Source of the DNA: Devosia yakushimensis
GTDB lineage: Bacteria > Pseudomonadota > Alphaproteobacteria > Rhizobiales > Devosiaceae
Assembly: GCF_030159855.1 (NCBI RefSeq)
Contig: NZ_BSNG01000001.1
Coordinates: 3,410,001 to 3,474,000 of the forward strand
Reading direction: 5' to 3'
DNA: 64,000 nt
The notes under the pieces: generated by a model
What the model saw: only the letters and a program-made list of their open reading frames with translations
Told to the model about the DNA's origin: nothing
The model's database searches: none
Shown: positions 1 through 7,669 of the stretch, piece after piece
How positions within the stretch are numbered: the first letter of the stretch is position 1
Layout: the number at the start of each line of letters is the position of its first letter
Program-made: the position numbers and the translations under genes

Positions 1-51
1 AGCCAGGATAGCCGGCATGGCCAGAAACGAGAAAAGGCGGCGAGTGATCAT
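1..51 (-). CDS. N-terminal fragment of an exported protein
   Basis: Reading leftward from an ATG at 51, the 17 visible codons give MITRRLFSFLAMPAILA, a basic start followed by a hydrophobic run typical of a signal peptide. The rest lies outside the window, so the function cannot be named. It follows the MFS gene at 116-1330 on the same strand after about 64 bases and may be co-transcribed with it. Confidence 0.5.
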   Translation of the reverse strand, partial: MITRRLFSFLAMPAILA

Positions 52-115
52 CTGCGGTCCATAAAAATGACAATCATAGTCATGTTTGGACATCAATCCT
101 GCCGCAGCGGCGAAG

Positions 116-1330
116 TCAAGCGCCCTGACGCTGCAACAGACGCCGCATGATCGGGATCATCGCCAACCCGCCCAAAGCGGGCACCGCGGCCAGGGCCAGC
201 CAGGGAATGGCGGCTGCGACCGAGGGCACCAGCGCCAGATCGAGAATGGGACCGAGCAGGATATTGCCGACCAGCACGGCCAAGCCGCCCACCGAGGCCA
301 GCGCACCATAATAGATCCCGGTCGGCCGGCCTTTGGCAAAGCGGGGCACGATGTCCATGGCGACGGGCTTGACGATCATCTGGCCCAGGATCAGCAGTGC
401 CACCATGGCAATGGCTGGGGCCAGCCGCCATGGGCCGGATGGCGCCGGAAAAGTGGCGCAATATGCGGTCAGCGCAAAGGCCAGCGCCATGAGCAGGAAA
501 CCGGCGGCCAGGCTTGCCGCCCAGCTCAGTTTCTGCGCCAGCCGCGCCGCCGGCAGCTGCAGCACGACGATCATCACCGAGGCGATCATGAAGAGCGGCG
601 CCAGGTCCATATCGCTGCCGCCAGCGCGCTTCACCTCGACCGGCAGGGCGAAATAGAGCTGGTTATAGCTGAACAGGAACCCGGCATGGGCAAGGGTGAA
701 AGCCACAAACAGCTTGTCGGTAAAGACATGCCACCAGGCGCCATCCTGCCGCTGCAGCACCGGGCTTCCACTGCGCGGCAGATAGATGTGCAGCACGATA
801 TAGGCCAGGAGAAACACGCCGGCGCCGGCAAAGGCCATGGCCTTGAAACCCACGCCCAACAGCAATGCACCGAGCAGCGGCCCCACCACCGCGCCCAGTT
901 CGCCCCAGACCGCCAGCCGGGCAAAAAACTGCAGGCGCGTGCCCTTGCCCTCGCGCGCCGCCGCCTCGCCCGCCTCTGCGGCCAGCGAGGAAATGGCGGG
1001 CGAAAACAGCGAGCCGGCGAGCCCGGTGAGACAGGCGCCGAGCAGCACGGTGAGGAAACTGTCGCTCAGGCCCAGAACAACGAAGCCCACGATGCGCAGC
1101 ATGCAACCGAGCAGGATCAGGCGCCGGGCGCCAAGCCGGTCGGCAAAGGCGCCGCCCACGATGAACAGCCCCTGCTGGGAAAAGGTCCTGAGCCCGAGCA
1201 CGAGCCCGATGACAGCGCTTTCCAGCCGCAGGTCATCGCGCATGAAGGCAGCCAGAAACGGCACCACCATGTAGAACCCGACCATGAAGATGAACTGGTT
1301 CGAGAGCAGCAGGAGAGTGGAAACAGGCAA
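116..1330 (-). CDS. MFS transporter, multidrug-type
   Basis: A 404-residue, 12-helix-like hydrophobic protein of the major facilitator superfamily. The loop after helix 2 carries GGAFADRLGARR, a good match to the MFS A-motif (GxxxDRxGxR). Length and this motif resemble drug or metabolite efflux carriers of the MdtH type, but the substrate is not visible. The start used is TTG at 1330 and has no convincing ribosome binding site, so translation could begin at a later Met. It lies 65 bases after the second MFS gene on the same strand, probably as a two-gene operon. Confidence 0.75.
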   Translation of the reverse strand: MPVSTLLLLSNQFIFMVGFYMVVPFLAAFMRDDLRLESAVIGLVLGLRTFSQQGLFIVGGAFADRLGARRLILLGCMLRIVGFVVLGLSDSFLTVLLGACLTGLAGSLFSPAISSLAAEAGEAAAREGKGTRLQFFARLAVWGELGAVVGPLLGALLLGVGFKAMAFAGAGVFLLAYIVLHIYLPRSGSPVLQRQDGAWWHVFTDKLFVAFTLAHAGFLFSYNQLYFALPVEVKRAGGSDMDLAPLFMIASVMIVVLQLPAARLAQKLSWAASLAAGFLLMALAFALTAYCATFPAPSGPWRLAPAIAMVALLILGQMIVKPVAMDIVPRFAKGRPTGIYYGALASVGGLAVLVGNILLGPILDLALVPSVAAAIPWLALAAVPALGGLAMIPIMRRLLQRQGA

Positions 1331-1395
1331 GGGCGGGCTCGGCGGATAAGAACCGCCCAGCCATGGCCGATCACGGCGCGCCAGGCAAGGGCCTG

Positions 1396-2745
1396 CTAGG
1401 CCGGGCTCACCGTGGCGCCCTCGCCATCCAGATCGTCATCGTCCGGCCCCCCGGCATAGGCGGCCGAGAGCTGGCGGTAATATTTCGAGCGCAGCGCCAC
1501 TATGGTCACCACCACGCCGACCATTCCGGCCAGGGTAAAGACCAGCGCGATCCCCCGCGCCGGCCCCGTGCCGAACCAGGAGCCAATGGTCCGCGCCCCC
1601 GCACCATCGGTCATGAAGGGGATGACGACGAATTGGGTCAGCGGGCCGATGAGGAAGGCGGTCAAAGGGGAAGCCGCCTGTTCCACCGATTGGGCAAAGC
1701 CGAAGACCCGGCCCTGCCGCTCCAGCGGCACGACCTTTTGCAAAGTCGTGTGCTCGGCCGCTTCCGCATAGGGGCCCAGCAGCATCCAGACAAAACACCC
1801 GGCCGCCAGCAGCCAGATCGAGGATTGCAGGGTGAAGACGCAACACACCGCCCAGGTGATGAGATTGACCAGCAGCAGCGTGCGCAGCGGATTCCTGCCC
1901 AGGCCGGTTTTGGCGATGATGAGGCCGGACAGGATGAAGGCGGTCGAGAGCACGCCGAAAAGCAGCCCCCAGATCTGCACCGACACCAGCGAAAGGCCAT
2001 AGGCATCGAGCAGCGCCATGAAGATGCCACCCAGGAAATTGTTGAAGGTGGCAAAAAAGATCAGCGCGAACAGGCCCGGTACCGCTGCGATCACCGCAAT
2101 CGTGCCCTTGATATCGACCCGCTTGGGCTCCGCCACCTCGCCCGGCTCGAGGGCAACACGCCCCTCGTCGATCGGCACCGGGAAGAGATGGGCAAAGGCC
2201 AGCAGCGTCAGCACCAGCGCCAGGCCGAGCGTCGCCACCATGCCTCCCCAGGCGACGAGGAAGCCGCTGATGACCGAGGTGGTCAGAAAACCGATGCCGG
2301 TCACCATGCCGACCAGCCCATTGGCCTTGTCGCGCCGGTCCTCGGGGATGAGGATGGTCACCAGGGTCGGCAGCGCGATGGAGCGGATATTGCCGGCAAT
2401 GACGCCCAGCATCACCAGGAACACGAAGATCCAGAGATGGGCGCCATAGGGATTGGTGAAGACTTCGGCCGGCGACAGCAGATATAGCGCCAGCGAGGCT
2501 GCATAGAATGCCGCCGACACCACGCTCGAGCCCAGCATGGCGAGTTTTTTGGGATTGTGGTCGACAATGCTGCCCAGCCAGAACCCGAAACCGGCGGTGA
2601 AAACCAGATAGATGCCGGCAATCATGCCGGTGGCAAAGACCGATTGCGTCTCGATATAGACCCAGAAGGTCAGCGCGAACCACACCGTGAAGTTGGTGAT
2701 ATTGGCAATCAGATTATTGCCCAGCAGATGATAAAACGGGGTCAT
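1396..2745 (-). CDS. MFS transporter
   Basis: A 449-residue major facilitator family membrane protein with an N-terminal helix containing TFWVYIETQSVFATGMIAG and the cytoplasmic loop GSIVDHNPKKLAM, a variant of the MFS A-motif. The C-terminus is a short acidic tail (residues about 430-449). The ATG at 2745 is preceded by GGAGGAG at suitable spacing, which supports this start. It is the first gene of a leftward pair with the MFS gene at 116-1330. A 17-bp LacI-type palindrome lies about 100 bases upstream. Substrate unknown; MFS membership is secure. Confidence 0.8.
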   Translation of the reverse strand: MTPFYHLLGNNLIANITNFTVWFALTFWVYIETQSVFATGMIAGIYLVFTAGFGFWLGSIVDHNPKKLAMLGSSVVSAAFYAASLALYLLSPAEVFTNPYGAHLWIFVFLVMLGVIAGNIRSIALPTLVTILIPEDRRDKANGLVGMVTGIGFLTTSVISGFLVAWGGMVATLGLALVLTLLAFAHLFPVPIDEGRVALEPGEVAEPKRVDIKGTIAVIAAVPGLFALIFFATFNNFLGGIFMALLDAYGLSLVSVQIWGLLFGVLSTAFILSGLIIAKTGLGRNPLRTLLLVNLITWAVCCVFTLQSSIWLLAAGCFVWMLLGPYAEAAEHTTLQKVVPLERQGRVFGFAQSVEQAASPLTAFLIGPLTQFVVIPFMTDGAGARTIGSWFGTGPARGIALVFTLAGMVGVVVTIVALRSKYYRQLSAAYAGGPDDDDLDGEGATVSPA

Positions 2746-2842
2746 GGGCGGCGCTCCTCCGTGCAGGTGGCGAGGCTAGGACGACGCGCCCGGATGCTCA
2801 ACCCTTTTTGGGACGCCGCGATCCCAGCTTCAACCAGGCGTG

Positions 2843-2859
2843 CTGACAGCGCTTGGCAG
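2843..2859. promoter_or_regulatory. Candidate LacI-family operator
   Basis: CTGACAGCGCTTGGCAG is an imperfect palindrome centred on AGCGCT, the usual central CG layout of LacI/GalR-family operators. It sits about 98 bases upstream of the MFS start at 2745, and a LacI-family regulator is encoded at 4721-5770. The link is inference from pattern and proximity. Confidence 0.35.
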
Positions 2860-2891
2860 CAGTGATCCGGGTAATTTGCCGAACTCTTGCG

Positions 2892-3791
2892 CTACTCCTG
2901 CGGAACCCCGAACCGCCCCACCTTCACCCCCGGTGCCGCCACGCGAAACTGCACCACGCCATCCCGGCCCTCCCCTGCTGCCCCCGAATTGAGGCTGGTC
3001 ACGAAAACCGTGCGCATATCGGCGCCGCCGAAGCAGGGCATTGTGGGGTGGGCCAGCGGCAGGTCGACCCAGCCGGTCAGCGTGCCATCGGGCGCGAAGC
3101 GATTGATGCGGCTGCGGCTGGGGCCGGCGGACCAGTAATAGCCCTCGATATCGCAGGCGGCGCCATCGGCCCGGCCGTTGGCTTCGTCCTGGTGGCGCAG
3201 GCGGCGGCGATTGGCGATGGCGCCGCTGGTCCGGTCAAAATCCCAGGCATCCACCCACATCTCGCCGCGCGAATCGGAGTGGTAGAGCCGCGTCGCCGCC
3301 CCGTTCCAGGCCAGGCCATTGGAAATGACGAGGCCGGTGACCAGGGTCGAGACCGCGCCCGCCGCCGTCACCCGGTAGAGACATCCGGCCGGGCTTCCCA
3401 CGCCGCCATTGTCCATGCTGCCGACATAGAAAGCGCCATCGGGGCCGACCTTGCCATCATTGAAGCGCATGGCCGGCTTGGCATGCTCGACCGACGCGAC
3501 CAGGCGGCGCGCGCCATCGGCCATGTCCACCAGTTCGACCGTGCGGCGGAAGGCCACGACGAGCTGTCCGGGGCCGGCAAGCCCAAGGCTGGCCACCGGT
3601 TCGTCGAATTGCAGCCTCTGGCGGCTGCCATCGGCCAGCGTCAGGGCATGGATCGCCCCCGCCTCGATGTCACACCACCAGAGCCGGCCATGCTCCTGCT
3701 CCCAAACCGGGCTCTCCCCGACGCCGAAGCGCTCCTCCACCAGGAAAGTCACTGGCGATATGGCCAGCGCCTGGTTCCCCTCTCCGCTCAA
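2892..3791 (-). CDS. SMP-30/gluconolactonase family lactonase
   Basis: Encodes 299 residues of a six-bladed propeller lactonase of the SMP-30/regucalcin family, which hydrolyses sugar-acid lactones using one bound metal. Visible family features are the N-terminal GVGESPVW (metal-binding Glu), FNDGKVGPDGAFYVGSM in the middle, SNGLAW (metal-binding Asn) and YHSDSRG (Asp). The open frame extends far upstream, but AAGGAG seven bases before TTG at 3791 fixes the likely start. It is divergent from the uronate dehydrogenase gene at 3936. A lactonase is needed after uronate dehydrogenase because that enzyme makes aldaro-lactones, so a joint role is likely. Confidence 0.82.
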   Translation of the reverse strand: MSGEGNQALAISPVTFLVEERFGVGESPVWEQEHGRLWWCDIEAGAIHALTLADGSRQRLQFDEPVASLGLAGPGQLVVAFRRTVELVDMADGARRLVASVEHAKPAMRFNDGKVGPDGAFYVGSMDNGGVGSPAGCLYRVTAAGAVSTLVTGLVISNGLAWNGAATRLYHSDSRGEMWVDAWDFDRTSGAIANRRRLRHQDEANGRADGAACDIEGYYWSAGPSRSRINRFAPDGTLTGWVDLPLAHPTMPCFGGADMRTVFVTSLNSGAAGEGRDGVVQFRVAAPGVKVGRFGVPQE

Positions 3792-3840
3792 TGGCACGCT
3801 CCTTGTTCCCTGGCCGGCGCTATCTTGCCTCGGCGCCGGA

Positions 3841-3853
3841 TTAGTCCTACCAA
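3841..3853. promoter_or_regulatory. Candidate GntR (UxuR/ExuR-like) operator
   Basis: TTAGTCCTACCAA lies in the 144-base divergent region between the lactonase and uronate dehydrogenase genes. Read on the minus strand it is TTGGTAGGACTAA, close to the TTGGT...ACCAA pattern of uronate-responsive GntR regulators. No GntR gene of that subfamily is present nearby, so the assignment is weak. Confidence 0.25.
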
Positions 3854-3935
3854 CTTTTCCACCGCGCAAGCGGCAATCGTGCCGCTCTCGCAGCTTCCGG
3901 CGCGCCGGCCGGCGCGAATTAAGGTCTCTGGTTCC

Positions 3936-4724
3936 ATGTCCCGCATCCTGCTCACCGGAGCCTCCGGCTATCTGGGAACACGGCTCCGCACAGCGCTCGC
4001 CGCGGCGGGCCACACCATCATCGCCACCGATATCCGCCCCGCCGCCGACGGCGCCGCCATCGAGATTGCCGATCTCGCCGATGCGGCGGCCATGGATGGC
4101 TTGATGGGACGGCAGATCGACGCCGTGGTCCATCTCGGCGGCATGTCCAACGAGGGCGATTGGGACCTCATCCTGCGCGCCAATATCATGGGCTGCCACA
4201 CCCTGTTCGAGGCCGCCCGGCGCCATGGCGTCAACCGCATCATCTATGCCTCGTCCTATCATGTCGTGGGCTTTTACCCCACCGAGGCCGCGCCGCTGCC
4301 GGTCGACATCGCCTACCGCCCCGATACGCTTTACGGGGTCTCCAAGGTTTTCGGCGAAAGCCTGGCGCGCTTCTATTTCGACAAGCATGGCGTCCAGTCG
4401 CTGTCGATCCGCATCTGCTCGGCCTATGATCCGAAAACGGTCCGGGAATCGCGCAATTGGTGCGACCCCGCAGATCTTGCGCGCCTGGTGAACCGGGCCA
4501 TCGAGATCGACCAATTGGGCTGCCAGGTGCTGTACGGCATATCGGACAATCCGGGCGCTTTCTTCGTCAATCGGGCAGGAAACAGCCTGGGCTGGGCGCC
4601 CCAGGGCAGCTCCCTCCAGCATGATTTTCCCGATCCGCGCGCGCCGGTCGATTTCGACGACCCGGCCAATCGCCTGCTGGGCGGCGGCATGGCGCTGCGC
4701 CCCGCGCCCGGCGCGGCAGGATGA
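3936..4724 (+). CDS. udh: Uronate dehydrogenase (NAD-dependent epimerase/dehydratase fold)
   Basis: Encodes 262 residues, the size of known bacterial uronate dehydrogenases (about 265). These oxidise galacturonate or glucuronate with NAD+ to the aldaro-lactone in the cytoplasm. Visible features: TGASGYLG Rossmann glycine motif (residues about 7-14), VVHLGGMS, the catalytic YGVSK (Tyr-x-x-x-Lys) and FGESLARFYFDK, all as I recall them from the Agrobacterium enzyme. The start is ATG at 3936. Its TGA overlaps the ATG of the LacI regulator gene by ATGA, so the two are translationally coupled. Divergence from the SMP-30 lactonase gene gives the first two oxidative uronate steps. Confidence 0.85.
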   Translation: MSRILLTGASGYLGTRLRTALAAAGHTIIATDIRPAADGAAIEIADLADAAAMDGLMGRQIDAVVHLGGMSNEGDWDLILRANIMGCHTLFEAARRHGVNRIIYASSYHVVGFYPTEAAPLPVDIAYRPDTLYGVSKVFGESLARFYFDKHGVQSLSIRICSAYDPKTVRESRNWCDPADLARLVNRAIEIDQLGCQVLYGISDNPGAFFVNRAGNSLGWAPQGSSLQHDFPDPRAPVDFDDPANRLLGGGMALRPAPGAAG

Positions 4725-5770
4725 AGCCGGTGCAGCACAAAAAGGTCGGCTTCAAGGAAATCGCGCTGCGGGCCGATGTCGCCATTTCCACAGTATCGCA
4801 TGTGCTCAACGGCACCGCGCCGATCTCGCCGGAAGTGCGGGCGCGGGTGCTCGAAGCGGCCGGGCAATTGGGCTATCTCGCCAAGCGCCGGGAAAAGGCT
4901 GCCATCGCCGTGCTGCGCTCGATCCTGCTGGCCGTGCCCAGCGATACGCTGCCGCATAATGAATTCAACCTCTTTTCCTGGACGCTGCTCAGCACGCTGA
5001 TGCGGGAATGCGAGCGGCGCGCCATCCGCGTCATCCCCATTGAAATCGACCGCCCGCATTTGAGCGGCGAACGCATCGTCGCCGAGGCCCGCGCGGCCGA
5101 GGTGGACGGTATTCTGCTGCTCAGCGAAGATCGCCGCGATGTGCTCAGCGATATCGCCGCCTCCGAAATCCCGGCCGTGCTGATCAATGGCGAAGACCAT
5201 GAAATGCAGATCGACAGCGTCACGCCCGGCAATCGCTTTGCCGCGCGTTACGCCACCAATTGGCTGATCGAGGAGGGACACCGCTCGATCCTGCATCTCA
5301 GCTGGGAGGGCCGCTCGACCATCCGCCGCCGCCGCGATGGTTTTCTCGACGCCTTCCGCGCCAATGGCCTGTCGCTCGACACCGCCCATGTGCATCTGGC
5401 CGAGGGCTATCTGCCCGATCAGGGCGAGGCGGCGATGAAGGACTGGCTGGCCAGCCATGACGGGCTGGGCGGGGTCACCGCCATTTTCTGCGCGGCCGAC
5501 AATCTGGCATTGGGCGCGCTGGCGGCCCTGACCAAGGCCGGACTGAGCCTGCCGGACGATGTGTCCATCGTGGGCTTCGACGGCGTCGCCATCGGGGAAT
5601 TGACCACGCCCAGCCTCACCACGGTCAGCGTGCCCCTCGAGCATATGGGCACCGCAGCCCTGCATCTGCTCGAACAGCGCATCGTCAACGCCGCCCAGCA
5701 ACCCCCGGCTCACCGGCTCGAACTGGGCTGCCGGCTGACCATCCGCAACAGCGTAAAGCGGCTGGTTTAG
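4721..5770 (+). CDS. LacI-family transcriptional regulator
   Basis: Encodes 349 residues. The N-terminal helix-turn-helix reads FKEIALRADVAISTVSHVLN (about residues 8-27), the classic LacI DNA-binding signature, and is followed by a periplasmic-binding-protein-like sensor domain containing IPAVLING and VSIVGFDGVAIG near the end. The gene is coupled by a four-base overlap to udh, so it probably regulates the uronate module in response to a sugar acid. A LacI-type palindrome at 2843-2859 is the only good operator candidate seen; it is upstream of the MFS pair, which may therefore belong to the same regulon. The effector is unknown. Confidence 0.88.
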   Translation: MKPVQHKKVGFKEIALRADVAISTVSHVLNGTAPISPEVRARVLEAAGQLGYLAKRREKAAIAVLRSILLAVPSDTLPHNEFNLFSWTLLSTLMRECERRAIRVIPIEIDRPHLSGERIVAEARAAEVDGILLLSEDRRDVLSDIAASEIPAVLINGEDHEMQIDSVTPGNRFAARYATNWLIEEGHRSILHLSWEGRSTIRRRRDGFLDAFRANGLSLDTAHVHLAEGYLPDQGEAAMKDWLASHDGLGGVTAIFCAADNLALGALAALTKAGLSLPDDVSIVGFDGVAIGELTTPSLTTVSVPLEHMGTAALHLLEQRIVNAAQQPPAHRLELGCRLTIRNSVKRLV

Positions 5771-6171
5771 CTGTCCCGCGCGCGGCCGCCACGACTTCGT
5801 GGTTCGACAGGCTCACCATTAGGTCGTGCCCCGAGAATGCCGCACCCATGGGTGCGCACCTCAGCCCCAAATCTCCCCACCCACAATCGCCTCCCTCGGG
5901 CCTGACCCGAGGGCCACTCGTCGCTCCCGCCAGATTGGGAAAGACCCTCGGGTCAGGCCCGAGGGAGACGATCGTGCGGGATGGGCATCCGGCCCTCCAC
6001 CCCGCAACGTCATTCCCGCGCAGGCGGGAATCCACTCTTAAAAGCCCTTGCAAGCCCAAAGAATGGATTCCCGCCTGCGCGGGAATGACGCGGTGTTCCA
6101 GTCTGCGCCTTCCTCGGGCTTGACCCGAGGACCTTTCCTCACGCGCACCACGCCGAGAGTGACCCTCGGGG
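5771..6171. repeat. Gene-free stretch filled with inverted repeats
   Basis: This 401-base gap between two convergent genes holds no credible gene. It contains two perfect long inverted repeats: 23-bp arms at 5891-5913 and 5945-5967 (core CTCGGGCCTGACCCGAG), and 27-bp arms at 6008-6034 and 6064-6090 (core CATTCCCGCGCAGGCGGGAAT). A degenerate third one follows at about 6113-6170 (CTCGGGCTTGACCCGAG, then GTGACCCTCGGGGTTAC). Related units occur at 29919-30049, 46799-46861 and 53039-53234. As transcribed RNA they would fold into strong hairpins and may end transcription from both sides. Confidence 0.8.
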
Positions 6172-7395
6172 TTACTCCTCCCCAAACAAATCCGCCAATA
6201 AATGCCGGCGTGCGGTTTCCAGCGCTCCGGCCAGGCCCGCCCGGGCGCCGGTATTGCTGGCCAGGATCGGCACCGGCCGCTCGAACCTTGTGGCCAATTG
6301 GTGGCGCACGCGCTCGATCAGCTCGGGCCGGGCGCCCACGCTGCCGCCCAGCACCACCAGCTCGGGATCGATCAGCGCGATCAGCGAGACGATGCCGAGC
6401 GCGACATGGCCGGCCAGCTCGTCGATGGTTTCGAGCGCCCTCGCGTCACCCGCGGCCGCGGCATCGAAAATTGCCCGTACCGGCAGGTCGGCCGCGCCGC
6501 CGCGGCGGACGAAGGCTTCGCGAATGCCGGCCTCGCCGACAACGGTTTCGAAATGCCCCTGGATCAGCGAACGCTCGGTCGTGCCGTGGTCGGGCAGCGG
6601 GAGATAGGCGATTTCGCCGGCCCCGCCGGTGGCGCCGCGCAAAAGCCGGCCATTGACCATGAGGCCGGCGCCGACACCGGTGCCCAGCGCCACGAAGGCG
6701 ATGTCGCTCTTGCCCTTGCCGCAACCGGCCGCCACTTCGCCCAAGAGGGCCAGGTTGACGTCGTTTTCGATGGCGACCGGGCAGCCCAGGGCCGCGGTCA
6801 GCCTGGCATGCAGGTCCACCGCCACCAGGCCCGGCAGGTTGGCGGCCAGGTTCAGAATGCCGGTGGCCGGGTTGACCGCGGCCGGCACGCCAACCGTACA
6901 GGCCTGCACATGCAGCCGCTGTGCCCCGGCCCGCTCGGTCAGTGCCGTTGCAAGCCCCGCCAGCTGGCCGACCAATTGGTCGAGATCGCCATGGGCGGTC
7001 GGCTCGATGGTTTCGGCCAGAACCGTGCCGCGCAGGTCGATCAGGGCGGCGGCAATCTTGGTGCCGCCAATATCGAAACCCAGCGCGAGCGCTGCTTCGG
7101 GGCGCAGGGCATAGCTCAGGCTCGAGCGTCCCGGCAGGCCATTGAGGGGGCCGGCCACACGCACCAATCCGCGCTGCTCGAGTACCGAGAGCAGCTCGGA
7201 GACGGTCTGCTTGGAAACCCCGATGCGCCGGGCCAGTGCCGGACGCTGCAGCGCGCCCGATTCGATCAGCACTTCGGCCAATTGGCGCAGATGGGGCGGA
7301 GCCGGGTCGGCTGGAATGGTGCCCGAAGTCTTGGCCAGACCATAGAGGGCCGGTGCGGGACCCCTAGCCGTTTGATTTGCCTGCCAATCTTCCAT
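6172..7395 (-). CDS. ROK-family transcriptional repressor (NagC/XylR type)
   Basis: Encodes 407 residues: an N-terminal winged helix (about residues 30-90, with RRIGVSKQTVSELLSVLEQRG) followed by a ROK sugar-kinase-like domain. The phosphate-binding motif LGFDIGGTKIA is present, as is GTGVGAGLM. The ROK zinc-binding motif CxCGxxGCxE and its preceding GH are not visible; the region after GAGEIAYLPL lacks cysteines. That argues for a sugar-sensing regulator rather than an active kinase. It is divergent from the ABC importer genes beginning at 7670, which it probably represses. The ATG at 7395 is used. Confidence 0.85.
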   Translation of the reverse strand: MEDWQANQTARGPAPALYGLAKTSGTIPADPAPPHLRQLAEVLIESGALQRPALARRIGVSKQTVSELLSVLEQRGLVRVAGPLNGLPGRSSLSYALRPEAALALGFDIGGTKIAAALIDLRGTVLAETIEPTAHGDLDQLVGQLAGLATALTERAGAQRLHVQACTVGVPAAVNPATGILNLAANLPGLVAVDLHARLTAALGCPVAIENDVNLALLGEVAAGCGKGKSDIAFVALGTGVGAGLMVNGRLLRGATGGAGEIAYLPLPDHGTTERSLIQGHFETVVGEAGIREAFVRRGGAADLPVRAIFDAAAAGDARALETIDELAGHVALGIVSLIALIDPELVVLGGSVGARPELIERVRHQLATRFERPVPILASNTGARAGLAGALETARRHLLADLFGEE

Positions 7396-7442
7396 TCAAG
7401 ATGCGCCCTTTATCCGGTTTGCTCAGCCATAATGCCATGCGT

Positions 7443-7587
7443 GCAAATTTTTTCTAGTTGATTCATACGACGACTGACGCAATTATACGAATGTAGCAGC
7501 CTAATAGGCCAGAATAGCGAGCAAATCGCACATGCCTTGGCTGCCCAGGAGATTGGAGGATCAATCTAATGCAAATATTTTTATTGC
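7443..7587. promoter_or_regulatory. AT-rich divergent control region with candidate ROK operators
   Basis: The 274 bases between the ROK gene and the binding-protein gene are much richer in A and T than the flanks. Two similar motifs occur: GCAAATTTTTT at 7443-7453 and the near-palindrome GCAAATATTTTTATTGC at 7571-7587. AT-rich pseudo-palindromes are usual for NagC/XylR operators. The binding-protein start at 7670 is preceded by GGGGAGGA. Confidence 0.35.
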
Positions 7588-7669
7588 TTAAGGTCTGAAT
7601 CCACCGAAAAAACAGGCTGAGCATCCGCTCCGCCAGGGAACCCAATCAAGGTTTGGGGAGGACGAGACG

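Noticed and set aside
86..1399. Long plus-strand open frame of 437 residues opposite the MFS gene
   Set aside because: Composition is rich in His, Gln, Gly and Arg, typical of the complement of a GC-rich membrane-protein gene. The opposite frame has MFS features, so this is a shadow.
3797..4622. Upstream extension of the lactonase frame on the minus strand
   Set aside because: It runs antisense through udh, has no lactonase homology and lies upstream of a good AAGGAG-TTG start at 3791.
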